The notes under the pieces are model-generated. The model saw only the letters and a program-made list of their open reading frames with translations. It was not told the origin of the DNA and made no database searches. A program made the position numbers and the translations under genes. This document shows positions 8,322 to 17,773 of a stretch of DNA of 64,000 bases, piece after piece. The stretch comes from an uncultured Candidatus Melainabacteria bacterium (GTDB lineage: Bacteria; Cyanobacteriota; Vampirovibrionia; Gastranaerophilales; Gastranaerophilaceae), in the NCBI GenBank assembly GCA_934718135.1, contig CAKUZW010000007.1, positions 1-64,000 of the forward strand, written 5' to 3'. The first letter of the stretch is position 1; every line of letters starts with the position of its first letter.

Positions 8322-10379
8322 ATGAATAAAAAAATATTAACACTGCTAATTATTTTTTTAGTAGCAATATTTGGCATTCAAAGTGGTGTTTTTGCTCAAA
8401 ATCTAAAACAGACAACCGATGAAAATATTCAAACATCGCCTGTTGAAAATAAAGTAATTTCTCCAAGGTTAGAAAAAGAATTGAAATCAAATATTTCAAA
8501 GGTCTATGGAGAAGATAAAACTGATGAAATTTATAGTAGAGTTGTTGAAATTGCGAAACAGGCAAAAGAAGAACGTCCTGACTCTTTGAAGCAAGATGAC
8601 TTAAATCGAACCGGTGATTGGTATAAAGATGAAGTTATCTATATGTTTTATGTAGATCAATTGGGAACTGTTTCTCCATCAAAACCAAATCAGTTCAAAG
8701 ATACAATTAAGATGCTTCCTTATTTAAAAGATTTAGGGGTAACGACATTATACATGCTTCCATTTGCAGATTCTCCAATGGAAGATGCGGGTTTTGATGT
8801 TAAAAATCCGCAAAATGTTCGCCAAGATTTGGGTGGCAAGACTCAATTTGAAGAATTTATTAAAGCTGCAAAAGCTCAAGGTTTTAATATTAAAGCGGAT
8901 TTAGTTTTAAACCATTTTTCAGACCAACATGAATGGTTTAAACAAGCAATGAATGGCGATGTTTCAAAGCTTGATTACTTTGTAACAAGAGAAGATTTAC
9001 CCGAATATAAAAAATATGTTGACCCAAAACTCGGAACGGTTATTGAATATAAAGAACCAAACGGAGATATAAGTAAAAGACGTTTGATTTTTCCTGAAAA
9101 TACAGAGAATCACTATCGAAAAGTTACGATAAATGGAAAAGATTATTATATTTACCATACTTTTTACCCGTTTCAGCTTGATATAAATTGGAAAAATCCG
9201 GAAGTCTTATATTACAATTTGAAAACTCTTAATTATTGGGCAAATTTAGGTGTTGATATTTTTAGGTTGGATGCAATTCCATATTTGTCGAAGGATTCCG
9301 GTACAAATGCAGAAAATCAACCGACAACACATGAAATAATAAAAATTTTAAGTTTGTATCTCCAAGCTGTTGCACCACGAACCGTACTTCAGGCAGAAGC
9401 TTGTCAATTACCAAAAGATGTAATCCCGTATTTTGGAACAGAAAAGAAATCAGAAGTAATAGTTGACGGAAAAACAAGAGATTTCAAAAGGACAGATGAA
9501 GTTCAAATTGCATATAATTTCCCATACATGCCTGCTTTATGGGCAAGTTTTATAACAGAAGACAGCAGTTATTTTAAAGATGCGGTGAAACAAACACCAA
9601 GTATTCCGGAATCTGCAAGTTGGGCAACTTTTTTAAGAGTACATGACGAACTGACTCTTGAAATGGTTACTCCTGAGATGCGTCAACTTATTTATAATGC
9701 ACTTGAACCTAAGGGGGCACCATTTAGAAAGGGTTTTGGTGTTTCAGGAAGAATGGCAAATTTCTTGGATGGAGATCATGATCATATTGAAATGGCTTTT
9801 TCTGTATTGTTATCAATTCCGGGAATTCCAATTATTTATTATGGTGATGAAATTGGTGCAAAGAATAATTTTGAAAATGCACAAAAATCTGCAGATTTAA
9901 GACGAAAAAAACAATCTAAAAGTAAAATAAAACTACTTTCATTTTTTGATAGCAGAGATATTAATAGAGGGTTGCTAACTCAACAGGCTTTTTATGATGC
10001 TAAAAATTCAACAAAGACTTATAGCGGAAAAATTTACCACAAGGTTAAAAAGATGATTGAATTAAGAAAATCAACTCCGGCTTTATCTCGCGGTGATTTC
10101 ACTATTTTAAAAACAAATTATCCGCATGTATTTGCATATATAAGAAGTTATAAGGGTGAAAAATACTTAATTGTAAATAATTTGTCAAACAAAAGGCTGA
10201 ATGCAGAGGTTGATTTACCTGCAAATATGTTAATTAAGGCATTCAAAAATAATGAACATTCCGTATATCTTACAAATATTTTGACAGATGAACAGTATAA
10301 ATTAAAACCTTCTATCAAGGATAAAAAGACAAGACTTCTTATGTATCCTTATGCTGAAGTTTGGTTGAAATTGCCATAG
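8322..10379 (+). CDS. Secreted GH13 alpha-glucan enzyme, trehalose-synthase-like
   Basis: Signal peptide about residues 1-26 (ends VFAQ), then a GH13 (beta/alpha)8 barrel. Region I is DLVLNHFSD (about 194-202). The nucleophile region is VDIFRLDA (Asp about 317). The acid/base region is LQAEACQ. Region IV is FLRVHDELTLEM, followed by GIPIIYYGDEIG. The FLRxHDELTLEMVT block resembles trehalose synthase (TreS), but the expected GVRTPMQW segment is missing and TreS is normally cytoplasmic. Exact substrate is unknown; maltose or short glucans are likely. Start 8322 (ATG) is preferred over TTG 8319, with GGGGG upstream. Its 3' end overlaps the convergent acyltransferase by 41 bp. Confidence 0.85.
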   Translation: MNKKILTLLIIFLVAIFGIQSGVFAQNLKQTTDENIQTSPVENKVISPRLEKELKSNISKVYGEDKTDEIYSRVVEIAKQAKEERPDSLKQDDLNRTGDWYKDEVIYMFYVDQLGTVSPSKPNQFKDTIKMLPYLKDLGVTTLYMLPFADSPMEDAGFDVKNPQNVRQDLGGKTQFEEFIKAAKAQGFNIKADLVLNHFSDQHEWFKQAMNGDVSKLDYFVTREDLPEYKKYVDPKLGTVIEYKEPNGDISKRRLIFPENTENHYRKVTINGKDYYIYHTFYPFQLDINWKNPEVLYYNLKTLNYWANLGVDIFRLDAIPYLSKDSGTNAENQPTTHEIIKILSLYLQAVAPRTVLQAEACQLPKDVIPYFGTEKKSEVIVDGKTRDFKRTDEVQIAYNFPYMPALWASFITEDSSYFKDAVKQTPSIPESASWATFLRVHDELTLEMVTPEMRQLIYNALEPKGAPFRKGFGVSGRMANFLDGDHDHIEMAFSVLLSIPGIPIIYYGDEIGAKNNFENAQKSADLRRKKQSKSKIKLLSFFDSRDINRGLLTQQAFYDAKNSTKTYSGKIYHKVKKMIELRKSTPALSRGDFTILKTNYPHVFAYIRSYKGEKYLIVNNLSNKRLNAEVDLPANMLIKAFKNNEHSVYLTNILTDEQYKLKPSIKDKKTRLLMYPYAEVWLKLP

Positions 10380-11445
10380 TAAATTTTTTCCAAACAAATT
10401 GCTGAAAAACTCCAAAATATGTTGTTAATACCATTAAAACTACAAAATAAAGATAGGTAGTTTGTTTTGGGTCAAATATTGCATAAATTTTGTCGCCTTT
10501 GTCGGTTAAAGGTGTTCCTGTAAATTTAAATAATAGAAAAGTTATCAAATACATAACAAGTAAGTGATTTGCCATTATATGAAATGTAACTTTTCCCATT
10601 TGCTGTATGAATTTTACGTCTTTCAAATATGGGTATAACAATTTAACCGCAAGTAATGAAACCCAAATACCTGTTATTGAGGTTAAAATCGGGACAATAA
10701 TTTGTTGGTCAAATCTTCCCCAAACTAAAACAAAACTCAATCCAATACCATGAACAGGGTCAAAATCTCTGTTGAACAGCCATAAAATTGATTGTAAAAC
10801 AATCACTGCTCCAAGCCATTTTGGGGTGAAAATATTATATTTATCTTTGATATTTCGAACATAAAAATGCCCTAAATATACAAAGAATAGAGAAAACATT
10901 GTACGCATAACAACAAGAGCTAGTGGTGAATGTATGAATACGAACTTCCAAAGAGGGATTGCTCCAAATCCTAAAATTATAAAAAAGCCCAGTTCAACAA
11001 ATTTATTGTTAAACACCCTTAAAATTCTCATCAAAAACAAAAATACAATTAATGTCATAAACAATTGCGGTACAAACCACAATGGACAGCATAAAAGGAG
11101 TTGATGCCCGTTTAAAAATGGGGTGATAAGTAAATTTTTTAAATTTGGAGTATTTCCTAAAAATTCTCCAACTACAGGTACTAGAGCTAAGGTTATTAAT
11201 AGGTAAACAATTTCATATCCAAAATAAGGCACTAATAATGATTTTATCCTTTTTGTAAAATAAGTTGAAACATCATCTAAATATTTATCTTTAAATAGCA
11301 TTCCTGAGATAAAGAAAAATAGTGACAATTGGAATGAATAAGGTGGAAACATTCCAAATATTGAAAATTCTAAATGTCCCGAAACGACAAGTATTATTGC
11401 TAAAGCCTTTAGTAGTGTTATTTCTCCTGAAAAAGTTTTGTCCAT
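10339..11445 (-). CDS. Acyltransferase-3 family membrane protein
   Basis: About ten hydrophobic helices over 368 residues. The N-terminus LLKALAIILVVSGHLE carries the conserved His of the acyltransferase-3 (OafA/WecH) family; RIKSLLVPYF (about 66-75) is the second family signature. Members O- or N-acylate surface polysaccharides or peptidoglycan from the cytoplasmic membrane. Substrate cannot be told. It overlaps the GH13 gene tail-to-tail and is divergent from fliE. Confidence 0.85.
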   Translation of the reverse strand: MDKTFSGEITLLKALAIILVVSGHLEFSIFGMFPPYSFQLSLFFFISGMLFKDKYLDDVSTYFTKRIKSLLVPYFGYEIVYLLITLALVPVVGEFLGNTPNLKNLLITPFLNGHQLLLCCPLWFVPQLFMTLIVFLFLMRILRVFNNKFVELGFFIILGFGAIPLWKFVFIHSPLALVVMRTMFSLFFVYLGHFYVRNIKDKYNIFTPKWLGAVIVLQSILWLFNRDFDPVHGIGLSFVLVWGRFDQQIIVPILTSITGIWVSLLAVKLLYPYLKDVKFIQQMGKVTFHIMANHLLVMYLITFLLFKFTGTPLTDKGDKIYAIFDPKQTTYLYFVVLMVLTTYFGVFQQFVWKKFTMAISTKLQHKDT

Positions 11446-11582
11446 AATAAATCCCTTTTTTTTGCTAAGAAAGATTATATTACAAATTAGTTGAATTAAT
11501 AAAAAATATTATTAAATATGAAGTAAGAAAAATCCCTGCATAGCTGATTTGTACTCCTTTTGATTGATTTTTTGTATAAAAG

Positions 11583-11612
11583 TTGAACAAAAGGGTTCTA
11601 ATAATGTAATAT
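11583..11612 (+). promoter_or_regulatory. Possible promoter of the fliE operon
   Basis: TTGAAC (11583-11588) and TAATAT (11607-11612), 18 bp apart, about 20 bp upstream of the fliE start. Weak match. A GAGAGG ribosome site follows before the ATG at 11632. Confidence 0.35.
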
Positions 11613-11631
11613 AAAGTAGAGAGGTAGTATT

Positions 11632-11973
11632 ATGTATAGCAATTTTCCACAATATGATTTAGCTTCAAGAATTCAACACACAAAATTTGACTCAGGTATC
11701 GGTTCAAATATGCCAAGCTTGAGAATGGATAGAGTTGAAAAGCCTGAGACACAAGACTTTAAACAAGTTTTTTCAGGGTTAGTGGAAAATCTGAACACTG
11801 AAATGAATGCACCTGATAATTTGTTAAAAGATGTTATGTCAGGAAATAAAAATGTTGATATTCACGATGTTATGACCGCTATGTCAAAATCAGAAATCAG
11901 TGTTAATATTGCAACTCAAATTACAGGTAAAGTAATAAATGCTTACGATAGAGTAATGCAAATTTCTGTATAG
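11632..11973 (+). CDS. fliE: FliE-like basal-body / inner-rod adaptor
   Basis: 113 residues. The C-terminal half fits FliE: a helix with ANLSVNIA-like spacing, then ITGKVINAYDRVMQISV, against the family's RNKLVxAYxEImrMqI. FliE links the MS ring to the rod and is the first exported protein in flagella; SctI is the injectisome counterpart. The N-terminal 35 residues are not conserved. It starts the fliE-fliF-(fliG-like)-fliH-flhA/sctV run. flgB and flgC, often upstream of fliE, are absent. Confidence 0.8.
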   Translation: MYSNFPQYDLASRIQHTKFDSGIGSNMPSLRMDRVEKPETQDFKQVFSGLVENLNTEMNAPDNLLKDVMSGNKNVDIHDVMTAMSKSEISVNIATQITGKVINAYDRVMQISV

Positions 11974-12013
11974 AAATAATAAATTTCAATAAATATCAGA
12001 CTGTGGGACGGAA

Positions 12014-13693
12014 ATGGATTTTAGTAAAATATTAGAAAATAAACCTTTGTTATATGGAATTATCGGTGGCGGAGTTCTTGTTTTAGCCATTATAATAATT
12101 TCGATTGCAATTGCTGTTTCAAGCGGAAATGGAGACGAAAAAAATACTGTAGGTTCAGAACCTCTAAAAACAAATGTTGACCTTTTGACAACCGACAATT
12201 TGGGAAAAGCACTTGAAATTCAAGCCTTACTTGCAAAACAAGGGATTACAGCAGAACGTGCCTTAGACGGTACAAAATCAAGATTGTACTTGAATGCCAA
12301 AGGTTGTTCTACATTATCTAAAAAATGTACAATTACTGATAGAGATAATGCTTTAATTACAATCGTTCAGAGTGGTTTGGTAGACCAAAACGTTGGACTT
12401 GAAATTTTTGATAAAGGTGATTTTACTTCAACAAAGGAAGATAAAAGAATTCGTTTAGCAAGAGCTATGAATGGAGAACTTGCAAGACTTATCAAGCAAA
12501 TCAAGCCTATTCAAAATGCAACGGTATTTATATCTATTCCTGAATCAAGTTCAATGTTTGAAGAACAAAAACCGAAAACCGCTACTGTTCAAATCGTAAT
12601 TCCAAATGGTGAAAAATTAGACCAAATGAAGGTTAAAGCGATTACTAATCTTTTGCTTGGCAGTGTGTCAGGTTTGACGGCTGAAAATATTGCTATTACT
12701 GATACTAACGGTAATGTTTACCATAGCGTTATGAATGCTGAAGATGAAATGCTTCAAAGGCTTGAAGAAAATGATAAATATATGCAACAAAAAATTTCAA
12801 AACAGTTGGATAGATTGGTTGGGCCAGGAAATTATGTTGCAACTGTTAGTACGTTTTTAAGACAAGCTCCTATTGAAAAATTCTCAATTGAATATGACCC
12901 GAATAAAAAAGCATCTGTATCAGAACAATCTTTTTCTGAAGGTTTGGGGGATAAAACCCAAGACCAAAGTAAAGGTGTAAATGCTGTTAGTACATATTTG
13001 CCTAACGGACTTCCTGTTGGGGGCACTGATTCAAGCCAAAACAGAAATTATTCTCGTCAAGCTACCGAAACTCAGTATGGAGTTACAAAAACTCAAACGA
13101 ATGAATACATAAAACCGGGAGTTATTGAAGATATATCTATTGCTGTAACTTTAGATAGAAATAACATGCCTGATATGTCAACGGATCAATTGAAAGACTT
13201 GATAGCAAGAGCCGCAAGTCCGAAGGTTACGGGTGCAAATGTATCAATTGCGTTTACAAATTCAAATGATCCATATTTAACTCCTGACAAACCGCAAAAT
13301 CTTCCAAAGGTTGATGAATCAGGTAATCCATGGTGGTTAGCTTTGATATTATCAGCTTTAGGTTTGGTTATTATCTTTAAAGCTATATCATCAAAAGTTA
13401 AACAAATTAGAGAAGAGAATGAGGTTGAAGTTGAAGCATTAAGACAAAAAGCTCTAGAACAAGAACGTCAGTTGAATGATATCAATTCTCGAGCAAGTCA
13501 ATTGACTCAACGTCAATCAGAATTAGCACAAGACTTGATGAACCAACAAAATCGTCAGGCTGCTCCATTGCCTCAATTTGATGAAAATCTGTTGATTGAT
13601 TCTCTTGACAGTTTGTCAAATGACATAACCGAAGATGCAGCAGATAATATCAAGAGTTGGATTGAAGAAGGATCTACGAAGGAAAATCAATAA
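12014..13693 (+). CDS. fliF: FliF-type MS-ring protein
   Basis: 559 residues, normal for FliF and about twice the size of the injectisome lipoprotein SctJ. TM helix at about 17-36, then the YscJ/FliF ring-building domain (LLTTDNLGKALEIQALLAKQ, then ATVFISIPESSSMF and ATVQIVIP). A large periplasmic FliF-C region includes GNYVATVSTFLR. A second TM lies at about 443-460, then a charged cytoplasmic coil. The last residues (ITEDAADNIKSWIEEG) resemble the FliF tail that grips FliG. The stop overlaps the next ATG (TAATG), implying coupling. Confidence 0.92.
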   Translation: MDFSKILENKPLLYGIIGGGVLVLAIIIISIAIAVSSGNGDEKNTVGSEPLKTNVDLLTTDNLGKALEIQALLAKQGITAERALDGTKSRLYLNAKGCSTLSKKCTITDRDNALITIVQSGLVDQNVGLEIFDKGDFTSTKEDKRIRLARAMNGELARLIKQIKPIQNATVFISIPESSSMFEEQKPKTATVQIVIPNGEKLDQMKVKAITNLLLGSVSGLTAENIAITDTNGNVYHSVMNAEDEMLQRLEENDKYMQQKISKQLDRLVGPGNYVATVSTFLRQAPIEKFSIEYDPNKKASVSEQSFSEGLGDKTQDQSKGVNAVSTYLPNGLPVGGTDSSQNRNYSRQATETQYGVTKTQTNEYIKPGVIEDISIAVTLDRNNMPDMSTDQLKDLIARAASPKVTGANVSIAFTNSNDPYLTPDKPQNLPKVDESGNPWWLALILSALGLVIIFKAISSKVKQIREENEVEVEALRQKALEQERQLNDINSRASQLTQRQSELAQDLMNQQNRQAAPLPQFDENLLIDSLDSLSNDITEDAADNIKSWIEEGSTKENQ

Positions 13694-14709
13694 TGGCAAC
13701 TAAAAATTTTGATTACGAAGCATTTGCTCAAAATCTTGCGGCACAAGCAAAAGATTTAGTTCCCCAAGATTTTAATGATGCTCAAAAACAATATGTAATA
13801 AACACTTTAGGTAATTTTTCCTTGTTGTCGGGGAAAGCTTTGGCAGAAGATCCAAATCTTAATTTTAACGAAGACCAAGCAATAACAATTACTCAAATTA
13901 TTGCTGAATGGTCGTTCCACAAATCTGTAGATGTAATTCGTTCAGGAATTCCTCAACAATATTGGGACGGAATTATGCAAAAAATTGCATATACCATTTT
14001 TGAAATTGCTAAACAAACTTTTTCCCAAGGTTTGCCACATGATAAAATGTTAGAACTTATTGAACACCATGTTAAAAAGACCTATTTGGAAGCTATTGCC
14101 GAATTAAAAAACAAAGGTGCAATTGATGAAGGGTTGATGGAATTTGCGGCATCTCAATCTAATATGGATAAAATGGCTCAAGAGATGCAACAACAACAGC
14201 AGGCTCAAAATTCTGCAGAAGACCAAAATCTTCCAAGTCCGTCAGGTGGTGGAGCTCCTGTTGCGGGACAATCTGCTTCGGTAGATTTTCCTAAAGTTGA
14301 TTCTAAAGTTTTGAAACTTGCTACTGTTGCAATGTTGTTCAAAAAAATGAACCAAGATAAAGTCCAAACTATTTTGAACCAATTTGATCCTGAGGATGCG
14401 GAATCCGTAATCAAATTTATGAAACTTCCTGATTTACCTGAAAGAATTGGTGCTCATAATGCGTTAAGATGTCTGCAAGAAATCAAAATGAATTTGCCAA
14501 AAGCTACTGATTTAACGCCAACAAGAGTTGTTAACAAAATTAGAAATTTTGCATCAAAATACACTTCTACACAATTAGATACAATATTATTACGCGAGCG
14601 TATGGGGGTTAAACGCCTTGTATTTAACGCATTAGAGGGTGAATATTATGACAAAATGCCACCTAAAGTTGCAAGTATTGTTGCCTCACATCTTCAAAAT
14701 AGTGTATAA
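13693..14709 (+). CDS. FliG-position protein, divergent
   Basis: 338 residues, the usual FliG length, overlapping fliF by one base. The sequence is hard to recognise as FliG. Residues 1-160 are all-helical with no FliG-N signature. 161-200 is a Gln/Pro/Gly linker. 204-338 has FliG-like armadillo spacing (VAMLFKKMNQDKVQTILNQF, then SKYTSTQLDTILLRERM). The EHPQ motif of the middle domain and the charged Asp-Asp/Arg pattern of the torque helix are not visible. Position and the FliF tail suggest it binds FliF as FliG or an SctK-like adaptor would; a motor role is doubtful. Confidence 0.6.
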   Translation: MATKNFDYEAFAQNLAAQAKDLVPQDFNDAQKQYVINTLGNFSLLSGKALAEDPNLNFNEDQAITITQIIAEWSFHKSVDVIRSGIPQQYWDGIMQKIAYTIFEIAKQTFSQGLPHDKMLELIEHHVKKTYLEAIAELKNKGAIDEGLMEFAASQSNMDKMAQEMQQQQQAQNSAEDQNLPSPSGGGAPVAGQSASVDFPKVDSKVLKLATVAMLFKKMNQDKVQTILNQFDPEDAESVIKFMKLPDLPERIGAHNALRCLQEIKMNLPKATDLTPTRVVNKIRNFASKYTSTQLDTILLRERMGVKRLVFNALEGEYYDKMPPKVASIVASHLQNSV

Positions 14710-14721
14710 TATTGTTAAATC

Positions 14722-15435
14722 ATGATTATCAAAAAGAATAGAAAGACAATTCAGGAGGGGGAGGAGCTTAACAAAGTTCCAAACGAGGTTAAACAGGAAG
14801 TCGAGTCTGAAACCGTTCAAGAGGAGAAAGATATCGACTTATTTGACTTGGACCATATTGATTTCAAGCAGCGTCAAGAACGTAGACGTGGAGATAGACG
14901 TAGAGGTTTTAGACGAATTGATGATAGAAACCTTATCTCCAGAGCCAAAGAAGAAGCTAATTCTATTCGAGAAGCGGCGGCAAAAGAAGGTTATCAGGAT
15001 GGATTAAAAGACGCTAAGGCAGATATTGAGCGTATAAGAGATTCTATAGATGTATTTTTTAATGCAAAACAAGAAGTCTACGAAAGTATTGCTCCAGATG
15101 TTTTAGAAATCAGTCTTGATATTGCAAAGAAAATTATTAAAAAAGAAATGCATGAAAATCCTGAAATTCTTTTGGAGAACATAAAAGATATTCTAAGCGG
15201 GCTTTCAAAAGAAGAAACAAAGATTATGCTCAAAGTCAATCCGACACAAGTTGCAATGCTAAAGCAAGAGGTACCGGAAGCGGTCTCTGCGGCAGGACTT
15301 GAAGCAAAAGTCATTATCATTCCGGATGAAAATATAATGGAAGGCGGATGTATGATGACAACAACAAACGGGGTTACAGATGCAACGATTGAATCCCAAT
15401 TAGCAATAATAAGTGAGGTATTAAAAGAAGTTTAA
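14722..15435 (+). CDS. fliH: FliH/SctL-type export ATPase stator protein
   Basis: 237 residues. An acidic N-terminus is followed by an unusual Arg-rich patch (RRRGDRRRGFRR, about 53-64) and a coiled coil with Ala/Gly repeats (EEANSIREAAAKEGYQDGLK). The C-terminal domain matches FliH/SctL: LEISLDIAKKIIKKE, then IMEGGCMMTTTNGVTDATIE and SQL. The family docks the export ATPase FliI/SctN to the apparatus, yet no fliI gene follows. The start lacks a good Shine-Dalgarno; coupling to the upstream gene 12 bp away is likely. The stop overlaps the next ATG (TAATG). Confidence 0.85.
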   Translation: MIIKKNRKTIQEGEELNKVPNEVKQEVESETVQEEKDIDLFDLDHIDFKQRQERRRGDRRRGFRRIDDRNLISRAKEEANSIREAAAKEGYQDGLKDAKADIERIRDSIDVFFNAKQEVYESIAPDVLEISLDIAKKIIKKEMHENPEILLENIKDILSGLSKEETKIMLKVNPTQVAMLKQEVPEAVSAAGLEAKVIIIPDENIMEGGCMMTTTNGVTDATIESQLAIISEVLKEV

Positions 15436-17534
15436 TGGCAGCACCGGAAGGAGGAAATAACGCAAATCCGTTAAGTGAAATAGGTATGGCACTATTTGTG
15501 CTGTTCCTGTTAATCATTTTGCTGTGCGAACTTCCGAACTGGGTTATTAATATCTGTATTTGTTTGAATATTACATTAGGTATTGTTCTTTTGATGTTTG
15601 CCTTGTATGTTCAAAAAACACTGGAATTATCTTCATTCCCGTCAATCATCTTGATTGGTACAATGTTCCGACTTGTACTGTCAATTGCTTCAACTCGTTT
15701 GATTTTGGCAAAAGGGGAGGCAGGTGAAGTAATTCACGCATTTGGTTCGTTCGTTACCGGTGGTAATATGATTGTCGGTGGTGTAATTTTCTTGATTATC
15801 ACGGTTGTACAGTTTATGGTAATCACAAAAGGTGCTGAACGTATCGCTGAAGTTTCCGCACGTTTCGCCTTAGATGCTATGCCCGGTAAACAGATGACAA
15901 TTGATGCTGACTTTAACGCCGGTTTGATATCGCCGGAAGAAGCGACAAAAAAACGTGAAGATTTATCTCGAGAGTCAAGCTTGATGGGTTCTATGGATGG
16001 TGCGATGAAGTTCGTAAAAGGGGATACAATCGCAGGTATTATTATTGTAATAATTAACATTGTCGGTGGTTTGTGTGTTGGTTGTATTATGAACCAAATG
16101 GCAATCGGTGATGCTGTTTCAAAATATACAATCTTGACAATTGGTGACGGTTTGGCATCTCAGGTTCCGTCATTACTGATGTCAATTGCAGCAGGTATAT
16201 TTATGACTCGTGCTTCTGCAGCTAGTCCGTCTTTGGGTTCTGATGTTACCGCTCAGATTACAAGTAAACCTTATGCATTATTCTTTGCTGCTGGTTTCTT
16301 GTTATTACTTGCATTTACAGGTCATTGGACTGGACTTCCTTGGCTTCCGTTCTTACTTTTTGCAGTTGGATTATTTGTTGCAGGTTTCCAAGTTTTAATC
16401 AATGCGGATGTTCAATCTCAATTGGGACAATTGGAAAATGTTCGTCAGAATATGCAAGATTTGGTTAACCCAAATAGAATGTATGAACGTTTGGGGGTAG
16501 ATATTTTGAGTTTGCAAGTTGGTTCAAACTTGCTTGTAATCGCTGACCCTGACCAAGAAGGTCAATTACTTGCCAAAATTGCTGCATTACGTCAAAGGGT
16601 AACGGATGAACTTGGGTATATTTTGCCAAATATTCGTATTATGGATTCATCTGCACTTGACGCTAATGAATATATGATTTCTATTCGTGGTAACACTGTT
16701 GCAACAGGATACGTTTATCCCGGAAAACTTATGGTAATTGCCGATCAATGGGATTCTATGAAAAAAGAAGTTCCGGATGATGCAATTATCGGTATTGACC
16801 CGACTTACCAAACTCAAGCATATTGGATTTCTCAAGAAGATGCAAAATCCGCTCGTCTTGTTACGGCTGTTGATGCAACAGACGTTATTGTTACTCACTT
16901 ACAAGAATGTGTAAGAAAACATGTTGATGAAGTTATGACAAAAACAGATGTTCTTAAACTTATGGAACTTGTTCGTTCTCAAGACCCTACGCTTGTTAAC
17001 GATCTTGTACCGACAATCATTTCAACAAGTGACTTGAGAAAGATTTTTGTTAACTTGATTAGAGAAAAAGTTTCAATCAAAGATATTATCTTTGTATTTG
17101 AAAGACTTTGTGATTACGCAAGATTTTCTAAAGAACCTGATATTCTTTCTGAGAGATTGCGTGCCGCATTAGGACGTCAGATTTGTTTATCAAATGTTCA
17201 AGATGATAAGGTCTTGTACGCCCTTACATTGTCTCCTGAGTGGGAAAAAACGTTGGATGACAGTTGCCAAAGAACAGAGCTTGGTACAATGTTCTTGCTT
17301 AACCCTGTTCAAGTTCAAGAACTTATTGAAACAACTGCAACTACTCTAATGAGAGCTCACCAAACTTGCGGAAAACAACCGGTTGTATTGTGTTCTCCAA
17401 GAATAAGACTTCCTCTTTATCAACTTTTAGAACGTCATATTCCGACAATTGTTGTAATTTCCTATTCTGAATTGATAACAGATATTAGGGTTGAAGCTAT
17501 TGATACAATTGGTGACTCTTACGCTGCTGAGTAA
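15435..17534 (+). CDS. flhA: FlhA/SctV family export-gate protein
   Basis: 699 residues: about seven or eight N-terminal TM helices, then a large cytoplasmic domain forming the nonameric export gate of type III systems. The family core is clear: MFRLVLSIASTRLILAKG (77-94), GAERIAEVSARFALDAMPGK (133-152), DGAMKFVKGD (188-197). From memory the DGAMKFVKGD form is typical of injectisome SctV, while flagellar FlhA usually has DGASKFVRGD, so the symbol is provisional. It is last in the operon, with ATG overlapping the fliH stop. The conserved C-terminal ISYSEL block is present. Confidence 0.9.
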   Translation: MAAPEGGNNANPLSEIGMALFVLFLLIILLCELPNWVINICICLNITLGIVLLMFALYVQKTLELSSFPSIILIGTMFRLVLSIASTRLILAKGEAGEVIHAFGSFVTGGNMIVGGVIFLIITVVQFMVITKGAERIAEVSARFALDAMPGKQMTIDADFNAGLISPEEATKKREDLSRESSLMGSMDGAMKFVKGDTIAGIIIVIINIVGGLCVGCIMNQMAIGDAVSKYTILTIGDGLASQVPSLLMSIAAGIFMTRASAASPSLGSDVTAQITSKPYALFFAAGFLLLLAFTGHWTGLPWLPFLLFAVGLFVAGFQVLINADVQSQLGQLENVRQNMQDLVNPNRMYERLGVDILSLQVGSNLLVIADPDQEGQLLAKIAALRQRVTDELGYILPNIRIMDSSALDANEYMISIRGNTVATGYVYPGKLMVIADQWDSMKKEVPDDAIIGIDPTYQTQAYWISQEDAKSARLVTAVDATDVIVTHLQECVRKHVDEVMTKTDVLKLMELVRSQDPTLVNDLVPTIISTSDLRKIFVNLIREKVSIKDIIFVFERLCDYARFSKEPDILSERLRAALGRQICLSNVQDDKVLYALTLSPEWEKTLDDSCQRTELGTMFLLNPVQVQELIETTATTLMRAHQTCGKQPVVLCSPRIRLPLYQLLERHIPTIVVISYSELITDIRVEAIDTIGDSYAAE

Positions 17535-17560
17535 GTTTTACCACATTTAAGGCATATAGA

Positions 17561-17767
17561 ATGAAACATATTATTATATTTTTAATAAAAATTTATCAAT
17601 TTTTTTCAAAGTTTACCCCTAAGGTTTGCAGATTTTATCCGACTTGTTCTGAGTATACAAAACAAGCTATTGAAAAATATGGGGTAATCAAAGGCGGATG
17701 GCTTGGGGTAAAGAGAATTTGTCGCTGCCATCCCGGAAATCTTGGAGGATATGATCCGGTACCTTAA
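17561..17767 (+). CDS. yidD: Membrane protein insertion efficiency factor YidD
   Basis: 68 residues with an amphipathic N-terminal helix and the family motif CRFYPTCSEYTKQAIEKYG, then GWLGVKRICRCHPGNLGGYDPVP. YidD sits at the inner face of the membrane and assists YidC-dependent insertion. It is normally between rnpA and yidC; here it is alone, 26 bp after the export operon. Confidence 0.95.
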   Translation: MKHIIIFLIKIYQFFSKFTPKVCRFYPTCSEYTKQAIEKYGVIKGGWLGVKRICRCHPGNLGGYDPVP

Positions 17768-17773
17768 TTCGTT

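Noticed and set aside
11632..17534. Ordinary complete flagellar operon
   Set aside because: fliI, fliJ, hook, motor-switch and stator genes are missing from the window, the fliG product is not typical, and the gate has SctV-like signatures.
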